A stretch of 36,013 nt of DNA from Burkholderiales bacterium (lineage in GTDB: Bacteria; Pseudomonadota; Gammaproteobacteria; Burkholderiales; Usitatibacteraceae): contig JANYBL010000022.1 in NCBI GenBank assembly GCA_025360815.1, forward strand, positions 1 to 36,013, written 5' to 3'. Below the pieces are notes generated by a model, which had not been told where the DNA came from, searched no databases, and saw only the letters and a program-made list of their open reading frames with translations. Position 1 is the stretch's first letter. The number at the start of each line of letters is the position of its first letter. Positions 25,638 to 33,491 of this stretch are shown here, in pieces. Position numbers and translations under genes: made by a program.

Positions 25638-26246
25638 ATGAAAAACCGCATGAACATCATTAACCAGTCCGTGGCAGCAATGTCTGCCGCCGTTTTGCTT
25701 ACCTTAGCCGGCAGCGCGTTTGCGCAAAATACCGCAACCGAAGTGCAGCGCGATGTGAATCAGCAAAAGCGTATTGAGCAGGGCTTGAAATCAGGCGAAC
25801 TCAATACCAAAGAAGCGGCACGTTTAGAAGCCGGTGAAGCTAAAATCAACCGCATGGAAAAAAATGCGCTCAAAGACGGAAAGCTGGGCGCCGGTGAAAA
25901 AGCTCGTATCGAAAAAGCACAGAACGCAGAGAGCGCCGCTATTTACAAAGAAAAGCACGATACACAAAAAGGCAATCCCAATTCCGCTTCATCCAAACGT
26001 ATGCAAGCTGATGTGCAACGCAACGTGAATCAGGAAAAGCGTATTGAGCAGGGCGTGAAATCGGGATCGTTGACCAACAAAGAAGCGAGCAAGCTCGAAG
26101 CGGGCCAGGCAAAAGTGAATGCCAAAGAAGCGGCCGCCGGTCGTGACGGGCATGTTGGCGCAGCGGAACAAGCCGGCATACAAAAATCAGAGAATCGCCA
26201 AAGTAAGCGCATTCATGAAAAGAAGACGAACGAAGTAACAAAGTAA
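25638..26246 (+). CDS. Secreted Lys/Glu/Ala-rich protein with two 90-residue repeats
   Basis: I do not recognise an assigned function. The 202-residue product has a signal peptide, MKNRMNIINQSVAAMSAAVL to AFA-QNT, so it is exported to the periplasm or beyond. The mature part consists of two direct repeats with a 90-residue period, beginning at residues 37 (QRDVNQQKRIEQGLKSGEL) and 127 (QRNVNQEKRIEQGVKSGSL). Each continues LEAG.AK.N and ends in a charged helix-like stretch. The very high Lys/Glu/Gln content predicts alpha-helix. DNA around 25771 and 26041 is also nearly identical, pointing to an internal duplication. The ATG at 25638 has GGAG upstream; an open frame extends to 25605. Similar exported repeat proteins occur as hypotheticals in Burkholderiales. 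Confidence 0.85.
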   Translation: MKNRMNIINQSVAAMSAAVLLTLAGSAFAQNTATEVQRDVNQQKRIEQGLKSGELNTKEAARLEAGEAKINRMEKNALKDGKLGAGEKARIEKAQNAESAAIYKEKHDTQKGNPNSASSKRMQADVQRNVNQEKRIEQGVKSGSLTNKEASKLEAGQAKVNAKEAAAGRDGHVGAAEQAGIQKSENRQSKRIHEKKTNEVTK

Positions 26247-26276
26247 CAAAGTTAAACACGCAGTCATGTGCGATTC

Positions 26277-26309
26277 GGCAGAGGGATTTTTCAAACATAT
26301 CCCTCTGCC
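26277..26309 (+). terminator. Strong hairpin after the repeat-protein gene
   Basis: An exact 11-bp inverted repeat, GGCAGAGGGAT (26277-26287) and ATCCCTCTGCC (26299-26309), closes an 11-base loop 31 bp past the stop codon. No T-run follows, but the stem is strong and sits between convergent genes. Confidence 0.6.
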
Positions 26310-26370
26310 AACTTCACAAACGGGTGCGTTGGTCGCCGGAAGCAACGGTAGCGGTGCAGTAGGTTGCCAA

Positions 26371-27018
26371 TCAATGCGAACTTAATTTTTTGACCGCCGT
26401 TTGCAGATTCATCCGCGCCCGCGATTCATATCGATCGATAAAAAAATCATTAGTGTAAATAGTTGTGCGATCCAAAAATGATTGCAAGATCTCAGCGCGT
26501 TTTTTTCGATAGAGGAAATACGGCACCCAACGGTATTCTTTGCGGACGTTTTTCTCAAACACATCGTAGTCGGTAACATTCGCGCCGAGAATAGACAGGT
26601 CAATATCGACAAGAAGCCTCGCATCCTGCGTGGATGCTGCAACCGCATGTTGCGTGGCCATTATTAAATCATCAATACGTTCTATTTGTCTGCCGCTTGC
26701 TCCAGCATCAAGCAAAATCTTGCGTGCCCAAGCCGCGCTACTGGCCTCGTTTCCAGCGGCATAGGGCTTATAAACGGCATCATGAAGCCAAAGTGCGAAT
26801 TCAACCTCAGCAGGATATTCAGCAAACGATTTAGACGCATCCAATTTGGCCAAACAATCTTCGATATGAACGGCGGTGTGATAAAAACGCTGCGGCTCTG
26901 CATAGGCAGCGGTGACGTCCCGATTAGCGATGTCCGTTGTTGCTGAATTCTGCAAACCAAGCGCCGCTACCATTTGCTCCCAGCACCGTGGCGTCATAAA
27001 ACGCGAGATGTTCTCCAT
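26371..27018 (-). CDS. HD-domain metal-dependent phosphohydrolase (COG4339 family)
   Basis: The 215-residue protein matches a family of predicted HD-type hydrolases. Likely metal ligands are His47 (FYHTAVHIED), His79-Asp80 (WLHDAVYKPYA), His124 (ATQHAV) and the Asp residues in LVDIDLSILG at 137-145. The C-terminal RKEYRWVPYFLYRKKRAEIL and YTNDFFIDRYESRAR stretches are family-typical. The substrate is unknown; database names referring to a receptor subunit for this family are errors of transfer. Its ATG lies one base after the TAG of the upstream 126-residue gene, so the two are translationally coupled. Confidence 0.9.
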   Translation of the reverse strand: MENISRFMTPRCWEQMVAALGLQNSATTDIANRDVTAAYAEPQRFYHTAVHIEDCLAKLDASKSFAEYPAEVEFALWLHDAVYKPYAAGNEASSAAWARKILLDAGASGRQIERIDDLIMATQHAVAASTQDARLLVDIDLSILGANVTDYDVFEKNVRKEYRWVPYFLYRKKRAEILQSFLDRTTIYTNDFFIDRYESRARMNLQTAVKKLSSH

Positions 27019-27019
27019 A

Positions 27020-27400
27020 CTAATTTTCCACCTTTGGTGCGTCGTCTTTCCGCAAACTCAATGCCTGCAACACATTTTTGCCGGCTAACATGAGATACAG
27101 CCACGCCTTTTTCCAACGGTTGGCGAGCAACACAATATGCACATGCCAGCCCTTTTCGCGGCGGGCGCTGTAGCCTGAATATAAAATCGTAAAGGCCTCG
27201 CGATCACCTACGGCATCAAAGGCAAGCTGCTGACCGAGCTTGATCCCCATGTTCAGCATTTCCGTCACTTCACTTGGCGATGGTTCGCCCTGTACTTTGG
27301 GGAAGGCAAGGAGGTAATAGTTCGGAATCCAATCATTGCGGATCCGTATCAACGCACAGTTTTTTCCGGTTAAAAGTTTGAATTCAGTCAAGATGTTCAA
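27020..27400 (-). CDS. Small protein of unknown function, possibly HIT-like
   Basis: I do not recognise this 126-residue protein with certainty. It is cytoplasmic and has a compact alpha/beta look: CALIRIRND, NYYLLAFPKVQGEPSP, and then KGWHVHIVLLANRWKKAWLY. The HVHIVLL stretch after a Gly-Trp resembles the His-X-His-hydrophobic signature of HIT nucleotide hydrolases, but only part of that motif is present. The C-terminus is Lys/Leu-rich. Coupling to the HD hydrolase gene (one-base gap) supports a real gene and a shared task. No promoter was clear. Confidence 0.7.
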   Translation of the reverse strand: MNILTEFKLLTGKNCALIRIRNDWIPNYYLLAFPKVQGEPSPSEVTEMLNMGIKLGQQLAFDAVGDREAFTILYSGYSARREKGWHVHIVLLANRWKKAWLYLMLAGKNVLQALSLRKDDAPKVEN

Positions 27401-27634
27401 ATGTGATTCCTCATCGGTTTCGATAAGGATATTAAAACCCTTTTTGCCGCAATTAACGACAACGATTGATATTTGTTATTTCACAAGCATTGTAATTTTT
27501 TTCCAAGAACGAGACCTCCTATCGGCAGGAAACCGCCAGCGGAAACGCCTCAAGATGCCCGCCCAGCCTAGCGTTTCCAAAAGCAGCGTTTGCCAACCAA
27601 ACAAATGACCCAACGATGCTTCAGCGCGTTCAGG

Positions 27635-27667
27635 AGCGATTCAGTAGCGATTCAGTAGCGATTCAGC
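27635..27667. repeat. 11-bp tandem repeat, 3 copies, downstream of ridA
   Basis: AGCGATTCAGT twice, then AGCGATTCAGC, directly adjacent, ending 8 bp before the ridA stop codon (minus strand). The surrounding 27401-27674 region holds no gene I can support. Confidence 0.85.
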
Positions 27668-27674
27668 ACCAACG

Positions 27675-28175
27675 CTATTTTGATTTGATCGCCACCACTT
27701 CAATCTCTACCAGCGCATTCGGCACCACCAGCGCGCCTGCTTGAATCGTTGCGCGTACGGGTTTGTTCGGCTGCTCTTTGGTGCCGAAAAATTGCTTATA
27801 CGCCTCATTCATGCCAGCAAAATCGAGCTTGCCGGTGATCATATCGGGCACCAAATAGACCCGCATTTGTACGATATCGCCCATGCCTACGCCCTGCTCT
27901 TTTAGGATGTTTTGAATCACGTTTAGTGTGTTGATAGTCTGCGCTTTCGTGTCCCCTTCGATGATGGCCTTGGTACCTTTGGCGGGATCCGTCGGCACCG
28001 TTGCCGCGGGCAATTGGCCGGAAACATAGAGCGTATCGCCCGCCCAAATGGCGCTGGCGATGATGCTTTTTTCGGAGCCGAATCGTTTGACGGCGGTTTG
28101 TGCGTTCGTGTTGATCGATAATCCGGCCAAGGCAGCAACCACCAGCACAGAAATAAAACGTTGGGTATTTTTCAT
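27675..28175 (-). CDS. Exported RidA/YjgF-family imine deaminase-like protein
   Basis: The RidA family hydrolyses reactive enamine/imine intermediates to ketones and ammonia. Here 166 residues begin with a signal peptide, MKNTQRFISVLVVAALAGL to TNA-QTA, so the protein is exported, unlike the usual cytoplasmic RidA. The domain shows WAGDTLYVSGQLP, TLNVIQNILKEQG, VQMRVYLV and the key Arg in KPVRATIQAGALV, with Glu in ALVEIEVVA. The catalytic Arg suggests activity. It lies 33 bp after the amine oxidase gene on the same strand, probably in one transcript, so the likely task is to hydrolyse imines released by that oxidase. Confidence 0.92.
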   Translation of the reverse strand: MKNTQRFISVLVVAALAGLSINTNAQTAVKRFGSEKSIIASAIWAGDTLYVSGQLPAATVPTDPAKGTKAIIEGDTKAQTINTLNVIQNILKEQGVGMGDIVQMRVYLVPDMITGKLDFAGMNEAYKQFFGTKEQPNKPVRATIQAGALVVPNALVEIEVVAIKSK

Positions 28176-28208
28176 GCGTATTCCCTTTGCTTGTTAGTCG
28201 TCTAAAAA

Positions 28209-29864
28209 TTACGCTTGGACGCGCTTGCCGATCATCTCAACAGCGCGATGCGCTGAACGAATCGCGCCCTCCTGCCAGCCAGTCACATACGACAAGTGTT
28301 CACCCGCCAGATAGATAGCGCCGTCGGGCGCAAGCAGCGTGCGATACGAGGTTGCGCGCTGATCGTCCGTCCATCCGGCCCAGCCGCCCAAGTTGTGCGG
28401 TACATTCGGCCAAGCGATGCTGACGCCGTTTTTGACCATCGTTGCGTAGCCCGGGTGAATGCGTTCGCCTGAGGCAATCGCCTTGGCAATCCGATCTTGG
28501 ACGCTGAACTGCGACATATCGTCGCCGGGGGCAAGGCCAAAGGTGTACGAGCCGACCAGCACGCCATCGCGGCGGCGAATGCCATGCGACGGGTAGAGTA
28601 TTTGCGTGATCTCGCGGGTCGTCCACGACATGCCGCCATAGATGGCATTATCTTCCTCCCAAAACCGGCGCGGGGTATAAAACGCGATTTTTGCTGGCTT
28701 GGTATAGGCACATTCGGCAATCGCTTTTTTATATTCCGGCGCTAAATCATTTGGCACTTTTGCCAACACCGGCAAGGGCATGGTGCAGATCACAAAATCA
28801 CTCTCGATCATGGTGGCGGCGCGGCCACTTTGGCGAAACACAACCTTCGCGCCATCTTTGCTGCCGTTAACCGTTTTGCGAATTTCATCGACCACACAAT
28901 CGTAGCGAATCACCTTTGCTAAGCGCTTGGCAAAAGCACGCGGAATTTGGTCCATGCCACCGATTGGCTGCAACATCGTGGATGACTGCTCAGGACCTTC
29001 GCCGAATGACGCTTTGAATTGCCAAAAATCCGATTTTAGTAGTTCGCTCAACGACAGCGGCTCGCGATGTTTGCCGGCCGCGAGTGCCGCACCGGGAGGC
29101 GTAATAAAGCCCGCACGATCACTGCCAGCGTATTTTCCGTCGGCCTTTAAATCGCCGAATGCGCCGATCATTCCCGACAAACGCTCGCGATCCTCTTTGC
29201 TAAAGGCGCCGTCAAGTCTACCGCCCGACATCGCCTTTGCGAGCAATTCACTCAAATTGCCACGCATATCGTTAATCACCTGCTTGGCTTGAACCGGCTT
29301 GCCGCCAAACGCGGCATCGTCCTGAAACAGCGCGGCTCGGTTGTCGTTCATCATGATTTCAAGCGGGACATTAAACTGCTTGCAATAATCCAAAACCGCA
29401 TGATGATGATGCGGAATCCGCGCGGGCCCAACATTGAAATAAAGATGCGGCGCCGTTGGCCAAAGCGCCTGTTGAGAGCCATCGGTTTGCACGATTTTAT
29501 CGCCGCCACGTATGGTCCAATTGCGTCCACCGGGGCGCGAACGGGCTTCCAAAATCGTGCAGCTAAAACCAGCCTTGCCCAACTCGTAAGCACTTACTAA
29601 GCCTGCCATGCCCGCGCCGATGATCGTGATTTTTTTACCGCGTCCGATGCCTGCGGGCAGGGCGGGCGCGCCCGGATATTGGTGATCGGCACCGATGGCC
29701 AACGGCGTGGCACCCAGCGCGTCCAGTGCCGCCCACGCCGCTGCCGCGCCGCCAGTCTGCGCGATCCGCGTGATGAATGCGCGGCGGGTAATGATGGGGG
29801 TTGATGCAGTCAACGAATTTAGAGCAGAAACTGAACAACGAGACGGATCGAATCCAACTTTCAT
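28209..29864 (-). CDS. Tat-exported flavin amine oxidase
   Basis: This is an FAD-dependent amine oxidase of 551 residues from the preferred start. The N-terminus has a twin-arginine signal, ITRRAFITRIAQTGGAAAAW (Arg27-Arg28 in RRAF followed by a hydrophobic stretch), so it is folded before export to the periplasm. The dinucleotide-binding motif IIGAGMAGLVSAYELGKAG starts near residue 81, followed by EARSRPGGR. The C-terminal FAD motif YLAGEHLSYVTGWQEGAI is intact. The ATG at 29864 has GGGAGAG upstream; the frame is open to 29969, but the extra residues lack signal features. Natural substrates may be amino acids or amines; the sequence does not decide. ridA follows in the same operon. Confidence 0.92.
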   Translation of the reverse strand: MKVGFDPSRCSVSALNSLTASTPIITRRAFITRIAQTGGAAAAWAALDALGATPLAIGADHQYPGAPALPAGIGRGKKITIIGAGMAGLVSAYELGKAGFSCTILEARSRPGGRNWTIRGGDKIVQTDGSQQALWPTAPHLYFNVGPARIPHHHHAVLDYCKQFNVPLEIMMNDNRAALFQDDAAFGGKPVQAKQVINDMRGNLSELLAKAMSGGRLDGAFSKEDRERLSGMIGAFGDLKADGKYAGSDRAGFITPPGAALAAGKHREPLSLSELLKSDFWQFKASFGEGPEQSSTMLQPIGGMDQIPRAFAKRLAKVIRYDCVVDEIRKTVNGSKDGAKVVFRQSGRAATMIESDFVICTMPLPVLAKVPNDLAPEYKKAIAECAYTKPAKIAFYTPRRFWEEDNAIYGGMSWTTREITQILYPSHGIRRRDGVLVGSYTFGLAPGDDMSQFSVQDRIAKAIASGERIHPGYATMVKNGVSIAWPNVPHNLGGWAGWTDDQRATSYRTLLAPDGAIYLAGEHLSYVTGWQEGAIRSAHRAVEMIGKRVQA

Positions 29865-30422
29865 CTTGCTCTCCCTGTTACCCAATGTTGTCGAGGCATG
29901 GTGTTGAGGCATCGCGGGTATCGGGACATTACCCCAATGTGCCAAAAACAGCGCCGCGCATGCCCGCATACCGATAGACCGTTTTTATATTTTAGGCATC
30001 GCGATCATTTGCCCGCGCCTTTTTTCGCTTACGTTCCTCATGAAAATCAACGAGCGCACCGAGGTCGATACGCAACCGTAGAATGCCTGCGATGGGCTGG
30101 GTTGTCAAAATCGCTGCGTTTTCAAGGCATGTTGGCATCACCTTCCCGTTAGGCTGCCTGTAACGTGACTTGTTGCATCGTTTGTTGCATCGCTTGTTGC
30201 GTTCCTTGCTGCGCTGTGGACATGCGCCGCCGCCGAGACTTCTTTTGGGCTTCATAACCGAGCCTGGTGGAATCCACATATCGACGCAATCAGCGTTTCC
30301 GCGAATAGAAGTACCCCGGAATAAAGGCGTCCGTCATAAATCTGCAAACTTCAATCGCGACAATCACACTGTTTTGAATTTTCAGTCGATTTCCAATCAA
30401 CACCCATCACGAAAGAACACCC
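29865..30422. other. Gene-free divergent region with a 12-bp tandem repeat
   Basis: This is the 558 bp between the minus-strand amine oxidase and the plus-strand BON lipoprotein. The frames present overlap each other or the repeat and have no family resemblance. Four degenerate 12-bp units of the type CTTGTTGCATCG lie at 30169-30216. Promoters for both flanking genes should be here, but none stands out. Confidence 0.5.
30169..30216. repeat. 12-bp tandem repeat, 4 degenerate copies
   Basis: Units read CTTGTTGCATCG, TTTGTTGCATCG, CTTGTTGCGTTC and CTTGCTGCGCTG. Identity decays along the array, and the first two differ at one base. It lies in intergenic DNA upstream of the BON lipoprotein gene. 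Confidence 0.85.
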
Positions 30423-30743
30423 ATGAACACTCGCGCCCTCACGCTAGCCCTTGCCGTCGCCGCATCCTTGTCCGCCTGCGCCGACATGAAAGTTACCCAA
30501 ATCGGCCCAGTGCCGGAAGTCAAAATGGCCGTTGCCCCGAACCCAGATACCATCCTTGCCGATGCCGTCCGCGCCGAATTGGCCAAGATGCACGCCAAGG
30601 ATGTCAAAGTGGCTGTTAAGGGCGGCGAAGTTACACTGACCGGCTCTGTCAAAGATGGCCCGCAACTAGTTGAAATTGCCACTGCTGTTCAAAAGATACA
30701 TGGCGTGAAGGCCGTGATTCCGGATGTCGATGTTAAGTCGTAA
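30423..30743 (+). CDS. BON-domain lipoprotein
   Basis: The 106-residue protein has a lipoprotein signal, MNTRALTLALAVAASLSAC, with lipobox LSAC and Cys19 as the lipid-attachment site. A single BON domain follows: DAVRAELAKMHAKDVKVAVKGGEVTLTGSVKD, conserved as a beta-alpha-beta unit, then VQKIHGVKAVIPDV. BON domains bind phospholipid or peptidoglycan surfaces and occur in OsmY-type envelope proteins. Asp20 directly after the Cys would suggest inner-membrane retention by the +2 rule. It stands alone between gene-free stretches that both carry 12-bp repeats. Confidence 0.9.
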   Translation: MNTRALTLALAVAASLSACADMKVTQIGPVPEVKMAVAPNPDTILADAVRAELAKMHAKDVKVAVKGGEVTLTGSVKDGPQLVEIATAVQKIHGVKAVIPDVDVKS

Positions 30744-31152
30744 TGTGCCTTTTGCGATTCAACAGTTTTCGTTGTTTGCGTTGTCACTTGCCTTGTCACT
30801 TCCCTTGTCACAGGCGAAGGCACGAATCAGATCAAGCCCGCAATTGTTTTAAGTTATTTTTCAAACCGGGTTGCCTCGCTTGGCCACCTAGGTCTGCGGG
30901 AAGCTGATCGGGCAAGGCATCGACGAAATCGCGAGTCTGAAGAAGTTGTGAAAATTGGGCCGAAAGATAATTGCGTAAATGCGTACTCAGCAGCGTCACT
31001 GCGCTTGGGCGCTACAGCGATTAATTTAGGTGGTCTCCAAAACGCGCATTGCCGTCACTTTTCATCACAACTCTTGAATCGGCGGGCGTTTCCAAGCACT
31101 TTTGCCGCGAATAGCCCGCCAATTCTCGTGTTTTTGTGCTTGAATTATGATG
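30744..31152. other. Gene-free region between BON lipoprotein and orn (409 bp)
   Basis: No supported gene. It contains the 12-bp repeat at 30778-30813. A 7-bp inverted repeat, GGCGGGC at 31081-31087 and GCCCGCC at 31114-31120, lies downstream of the minus-strand orn and may help end its transcript. A short coding-like stretch near 30896-30951 could be a gene remnant, but it is too short to identify. Confidence 0.45.
30778..30813. repeat. 12-bp tandem repeat, 3 copies, after the BON lipoprotein gene
   Basis: Units GCGTTGTCACTT, GCCTTGTCACTT and CCCTTGTCACAG follow one another, starting 35 bp past the lipoprotein stop codon. Confidence 0.85.
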
Positions 31153-31701
31153 CTATCCCAAATTCAAAAAATGCTCCCGATAGTATTTCAGCTCTTCAAT
31201 ACTCTCGTATATATCGGCCAGGGCTTCATGTTTGCCGTGTTTTTTCATGCCGCTCATAATTTGCGGTTTCCAGCGTTTGGCTAACTCTTTTAGCGTAGAA
31301 ACATCAAGGTTACGGTAATGAAAATAGGCTTCGAGCTTGGGCATGGTGCGGGCTAGGAACCGGCGGTCTTGGCAGATCGAATTACCGCACATCGGCGAGG
31401 TGCTGGATGGCACATGGTTTTTGAGGAAATCGATCATTTTATTTTCGACATCTTCATAATTCATGGTCGATGCTTTAACGCGCTCAATCAGCCCCGATTT
31501 TTTGTGTGTTGATTTATTCCACGCGTCCATACCGTCAAGCACCGCATCAGATTGGTGGATCGCCATGACGGGCGCTTCGGAGATGGGGTTAAGCTGTGAA
31601 TCGGTGACGACAAGCGCGATTTCGATCACGCCGTCGGTTTCTGGCACAAGGCCAGTCATTTCCATGTCGATCCAGATGAGGTTGTTTTGGTCTTGGGGCA
31701 T
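31153..31701 (-). CDS. orn: Oligoribonuclease
   Basis: Orn is a DEDDh 3'-5' exoribonuclease that degrades diribonucleotides, including pGpG from cyclic-di-GMP turnover. The 182 residues from ATG 31701 show IDMEMTGL (the first Asp and Glu), a middle block [24 protein letters not shown] and the His/Asp of [19 protein letters not shown]. The length is that of the family. The frame extends to 31749, but those 16 residues lack similarity to the family start. It diverges from the M48 protease gene; orn beside this protease, pterin dehydratase and rsgA is a common Burkholderiales order. Confidence 0.95.
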   Translation of the reverse strand: MPQDQNNLIWIDMEMTGLVPETDGVIEIALVVTDSQLNPISEAPVMAIHQSDAVLDGMDAWNKSTHKKSGLIERVKASTMNYEDVENKMIDFLKNHVPSSTSPMCGNSICQDRRFLARTMPKLEAYFHYRNLDVSTLKELAKRWKPQIMSGMKKHGKHEALADIYESIEELKYYREHFLNLG

Positions 31702-31796
31702 GATGGGCCGTAAATAGAGTGGTAGGATTGAAAAGTTGCGTTGCAGCACTTAACTGCAAGCTTATTTTCTCACGAACCCACCCCGAAGGACGCGTT

Positions 31797-33143
31797 TTGA
31801 CTGGCCCTATTTTTACGATTCTGTTTTTGTTTGCGTTGAGCCTGATGCTGATCTTTCAAACGACGCTCTCGCTCAAGCAGTTTTTTCATGTGCGCGCGCA
31901 CCGCGATGCGGTGCCGGCTGAATTTTCTGAGACGATCACCCTTGAATCCCACCAAAAAGCTGCTGACTACACCACCACCAAAGTAAAGCTGGGGCTGGCG
32001 GAAAGCTTTATCGATGTGGGCGTATTGCTGCTGTTGACGATTGGCGGGGGCTTGATGCTGATTGACGGGTTGGCCGCCGGGCTGGTTAATCGCGTCGGTG
32101 GTATGGCTGCGATCCCTTATGTGAACGGCTTGGCAATTATTTTAGGCTTGGCGATTTTCACTTCGCTGATCTCGATGCCGTTCGATCTTTATCGCACCTT
32201 TGTGATTGAAGCCAAATATGGCTTTAACAAAATGACGTTAAAGCTTTATGTGATCGATGCGATTAAAGGCTTATTACTATCGGCCGTCATCGGCGTGCCG
32301 CTGCTCTTGGCGACGTTTTGGCTGATGGCGAAAATGGGCACCTATTGGTGGCTCTATGTTTGGTTGATGTGGCTCGGGTTTACGTTGCTGATGATGGCGA
32401 TTTATCCGAATTTCATTGCGCCGTTGTTTAATAAATTTCAGCCACTGACCGATAAAAGTTTGAAAGCAACCATCGAAGCGCTGCTGAATCGCTGCGGTTT
32501 TAAATCGAGCGGCTTGTTTGTGATGGATGGCTCAAAGCGCTCCAGCCACGGCAATGCTTATTTCACGGGCTTTGGTAAAACCAAGCGCATCGTGTTTTTT
32601 GACACCCTCATTGAGCGTTTATCACCGCCAGAAATCGAGGCAGTGTTGGCCCACGAGCTGGGGCATTTTAAGCGCAAACATATTTATAAAATGATGGCGA
32701 CACAATTTTTTCTCACGCTGATTATTCTGGCGCTGATGGGTTGGGTGGTTGATAAGCCGTGGTTTTATTCAGGCCTGGGCGTAACGGTTGGTATGAGCGC
32801 GCCGCAGGTGGCGATTGCATTGATTTTGTTTTTTATGGTGCTGCCAGCATTCACGTTTTGGCTGACGCCGCTCGGCAGCATGCGCTCTCGCAAGCATGAG
32901 TTTGAGGCCGATGCGTATGCGGCATCGCAAACCAATGCGGAAGACCTGATTACCGCGCTGGTCAAGCTTTACCGGGATAATGCTTCTACGTTAACGCCAG
33001 ACCCGCTGCATTCGGCTGTGTATGATTCGCATCCGCCGGCCTCGATTCGGATTGCGCATTTAAGATCGTTAGCGCCTCCGATGGTCACACCGCTGAGCAC
33101 ACCGCCGGGCACACCGCCAGTAGCAGGTCTGGCAACAATATAA
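31797..33143 (+). CDS. M48 family CAAX-prenyl-protease-like membrane metalloprotease
   Basis: This is a Ste24/HtpX-type zinc protease in the inner membrane. The HELGH zinc motif (286-290 from the preferred start) and the third ligand in HEFEADAYAA are present, with several long hydrophobic segments before and after. The block DLYRTFVIEAKYGFNKMT is typical of Ste24-like bacterial members. Start choice: the frame is open from an ATG at 31719, overlapping the orn start region, but a TTG at 31797 has GAAGGA six bases upstream and leads straight into the first membrane helix (TGPIFTILFLFALSLMLIF), giving 448 residues. The C-terminal tail, TPLSTPPGTPPV, comes from three 12-bp units (33084-33119). 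Its role here is probably membrane-protein quality control. Confidence 0.9.
   Translation: MTGPIFTILFLFALSLMLIFQTTLSLKQFFHVRAHRDAVPAEFSETITLESHQKAADYTTTKVKLGLAESFIDVGVLLLLTIGGGLMLIDGLAAGLVNRVGGMAAIPYVNGLAIILGLAIFTSLISMPFDLYRTFVIEAKYGFNKMTLKLYVIDAIKGLLLSAVIGVPLLLATFWLMAKMGTYWWLYVWLMWLGFTLLMMAIYPNFIAPLFNKFQPLTDKSLKATIEALLNRCGFKSSGLFVMDGSKRSSHGNAYFTGFGKTKRIVFFDTLIERLSPPEIEAVLAHELGHFKRKHIYKMMATQFFLTLIILALMGWVVDKPWFYSGLGVTVGMSAPQVAIALILFFMVLPAFTFWLTPLGSMRSRKHEFEADAYAASQTNAEDLITALVKLYRDNASTLTPDPLHSAVYDSHPPASIRIAHLRSLAPPMVTPLSTPPGTPPVAGLATI
33084..33119. repeat. 12-bp tandem repeat, 3 copies, at the 3' end of the M48 protease gene
   Basis: Units GTCACACCGCTG, AGCACACCGCCG and GGCACACCGCCA encode a Thr-Pro-Pro-type four-residue repeat in the protein tail. 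Confidence 0.8.
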
Positions 33144-33164
33144 AACAGTTAGAAAATTCAATCT

Positions 33165-33491
33165 ATGACGCCACTAGCTAACCTAACATGCGCCCCCGGC
33201 GGCCAAGCGACTGCGCTGAGCGATGCCGACATTGCCCAATATTTGCTCACGCTAAACGCCTGGCAACGCGATGGCAACACATTGCGTAAAATTTTTCCCT
33301 TCAAAAATTATCACGAGACGATGGCATTCGTAAATGCGTCGGCATGGATTTCGCATCGCGAGGATCATCATCCCGATATGAGCGTGCATTACAACCGCTG
33401 TGTGGTGGCTTATTCGACCCACGATGCCGGGGGAATCACACTCAACGATTTTATCTGTGCGGCGAAACTTGATGGCTTATTCACGATATGA
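33165..33491 (+). CDS. phhB: 4a-hydroxytetrahydrobiopterin dehydratase (PCD/DCoH)
   Basis: This enzyme dehydrates 4a-hydroxytetrahydropterin, regenerating the cofactor after aromatic amino acid hydroxylation. The 108 residues contain the signature REDHHPDMSVHYNRCVVAY, with catalytic His68 and His69, and the third His86 in YSTHDAGGIT. The C-terminus NDFICAAKLD is family-typical. No phenylalanine hydroxylase is in the window; linkage to rsgA and the protease is conserved in Burkholderiales without a known reason. Its stop overlaps the rsgA start (ATGA), so the two are coupled. Confidence 0.94.
   Translation: MTPLANLTCAPGGQATALSDADIAQYLLTLNAWQRDGNTLRKIFPFKNYHETMAFVNASAWISHREDHHPDMSVHYNRCVVAYSTHDAGGITLNDFICAAKLDGLFTI

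Noticed and set aside
29992-30279. 95-codon minus-strand frame in the divergent spacer
   Set aside because: Its Arg/Lys/Cys/Asn content is just the translated 12-bp repeat. There is no ribosome binding site or family resemblance.
30170-30619. 149-codon plus-strand frame upstream of and overlapping the BON lipoprotein
   Set aside because: It begins within the 12-bp repeat, runs out of frame through the lipoprotein gene and resembles no family. The lipoprotein frame has a clear lipobox and BON domain.
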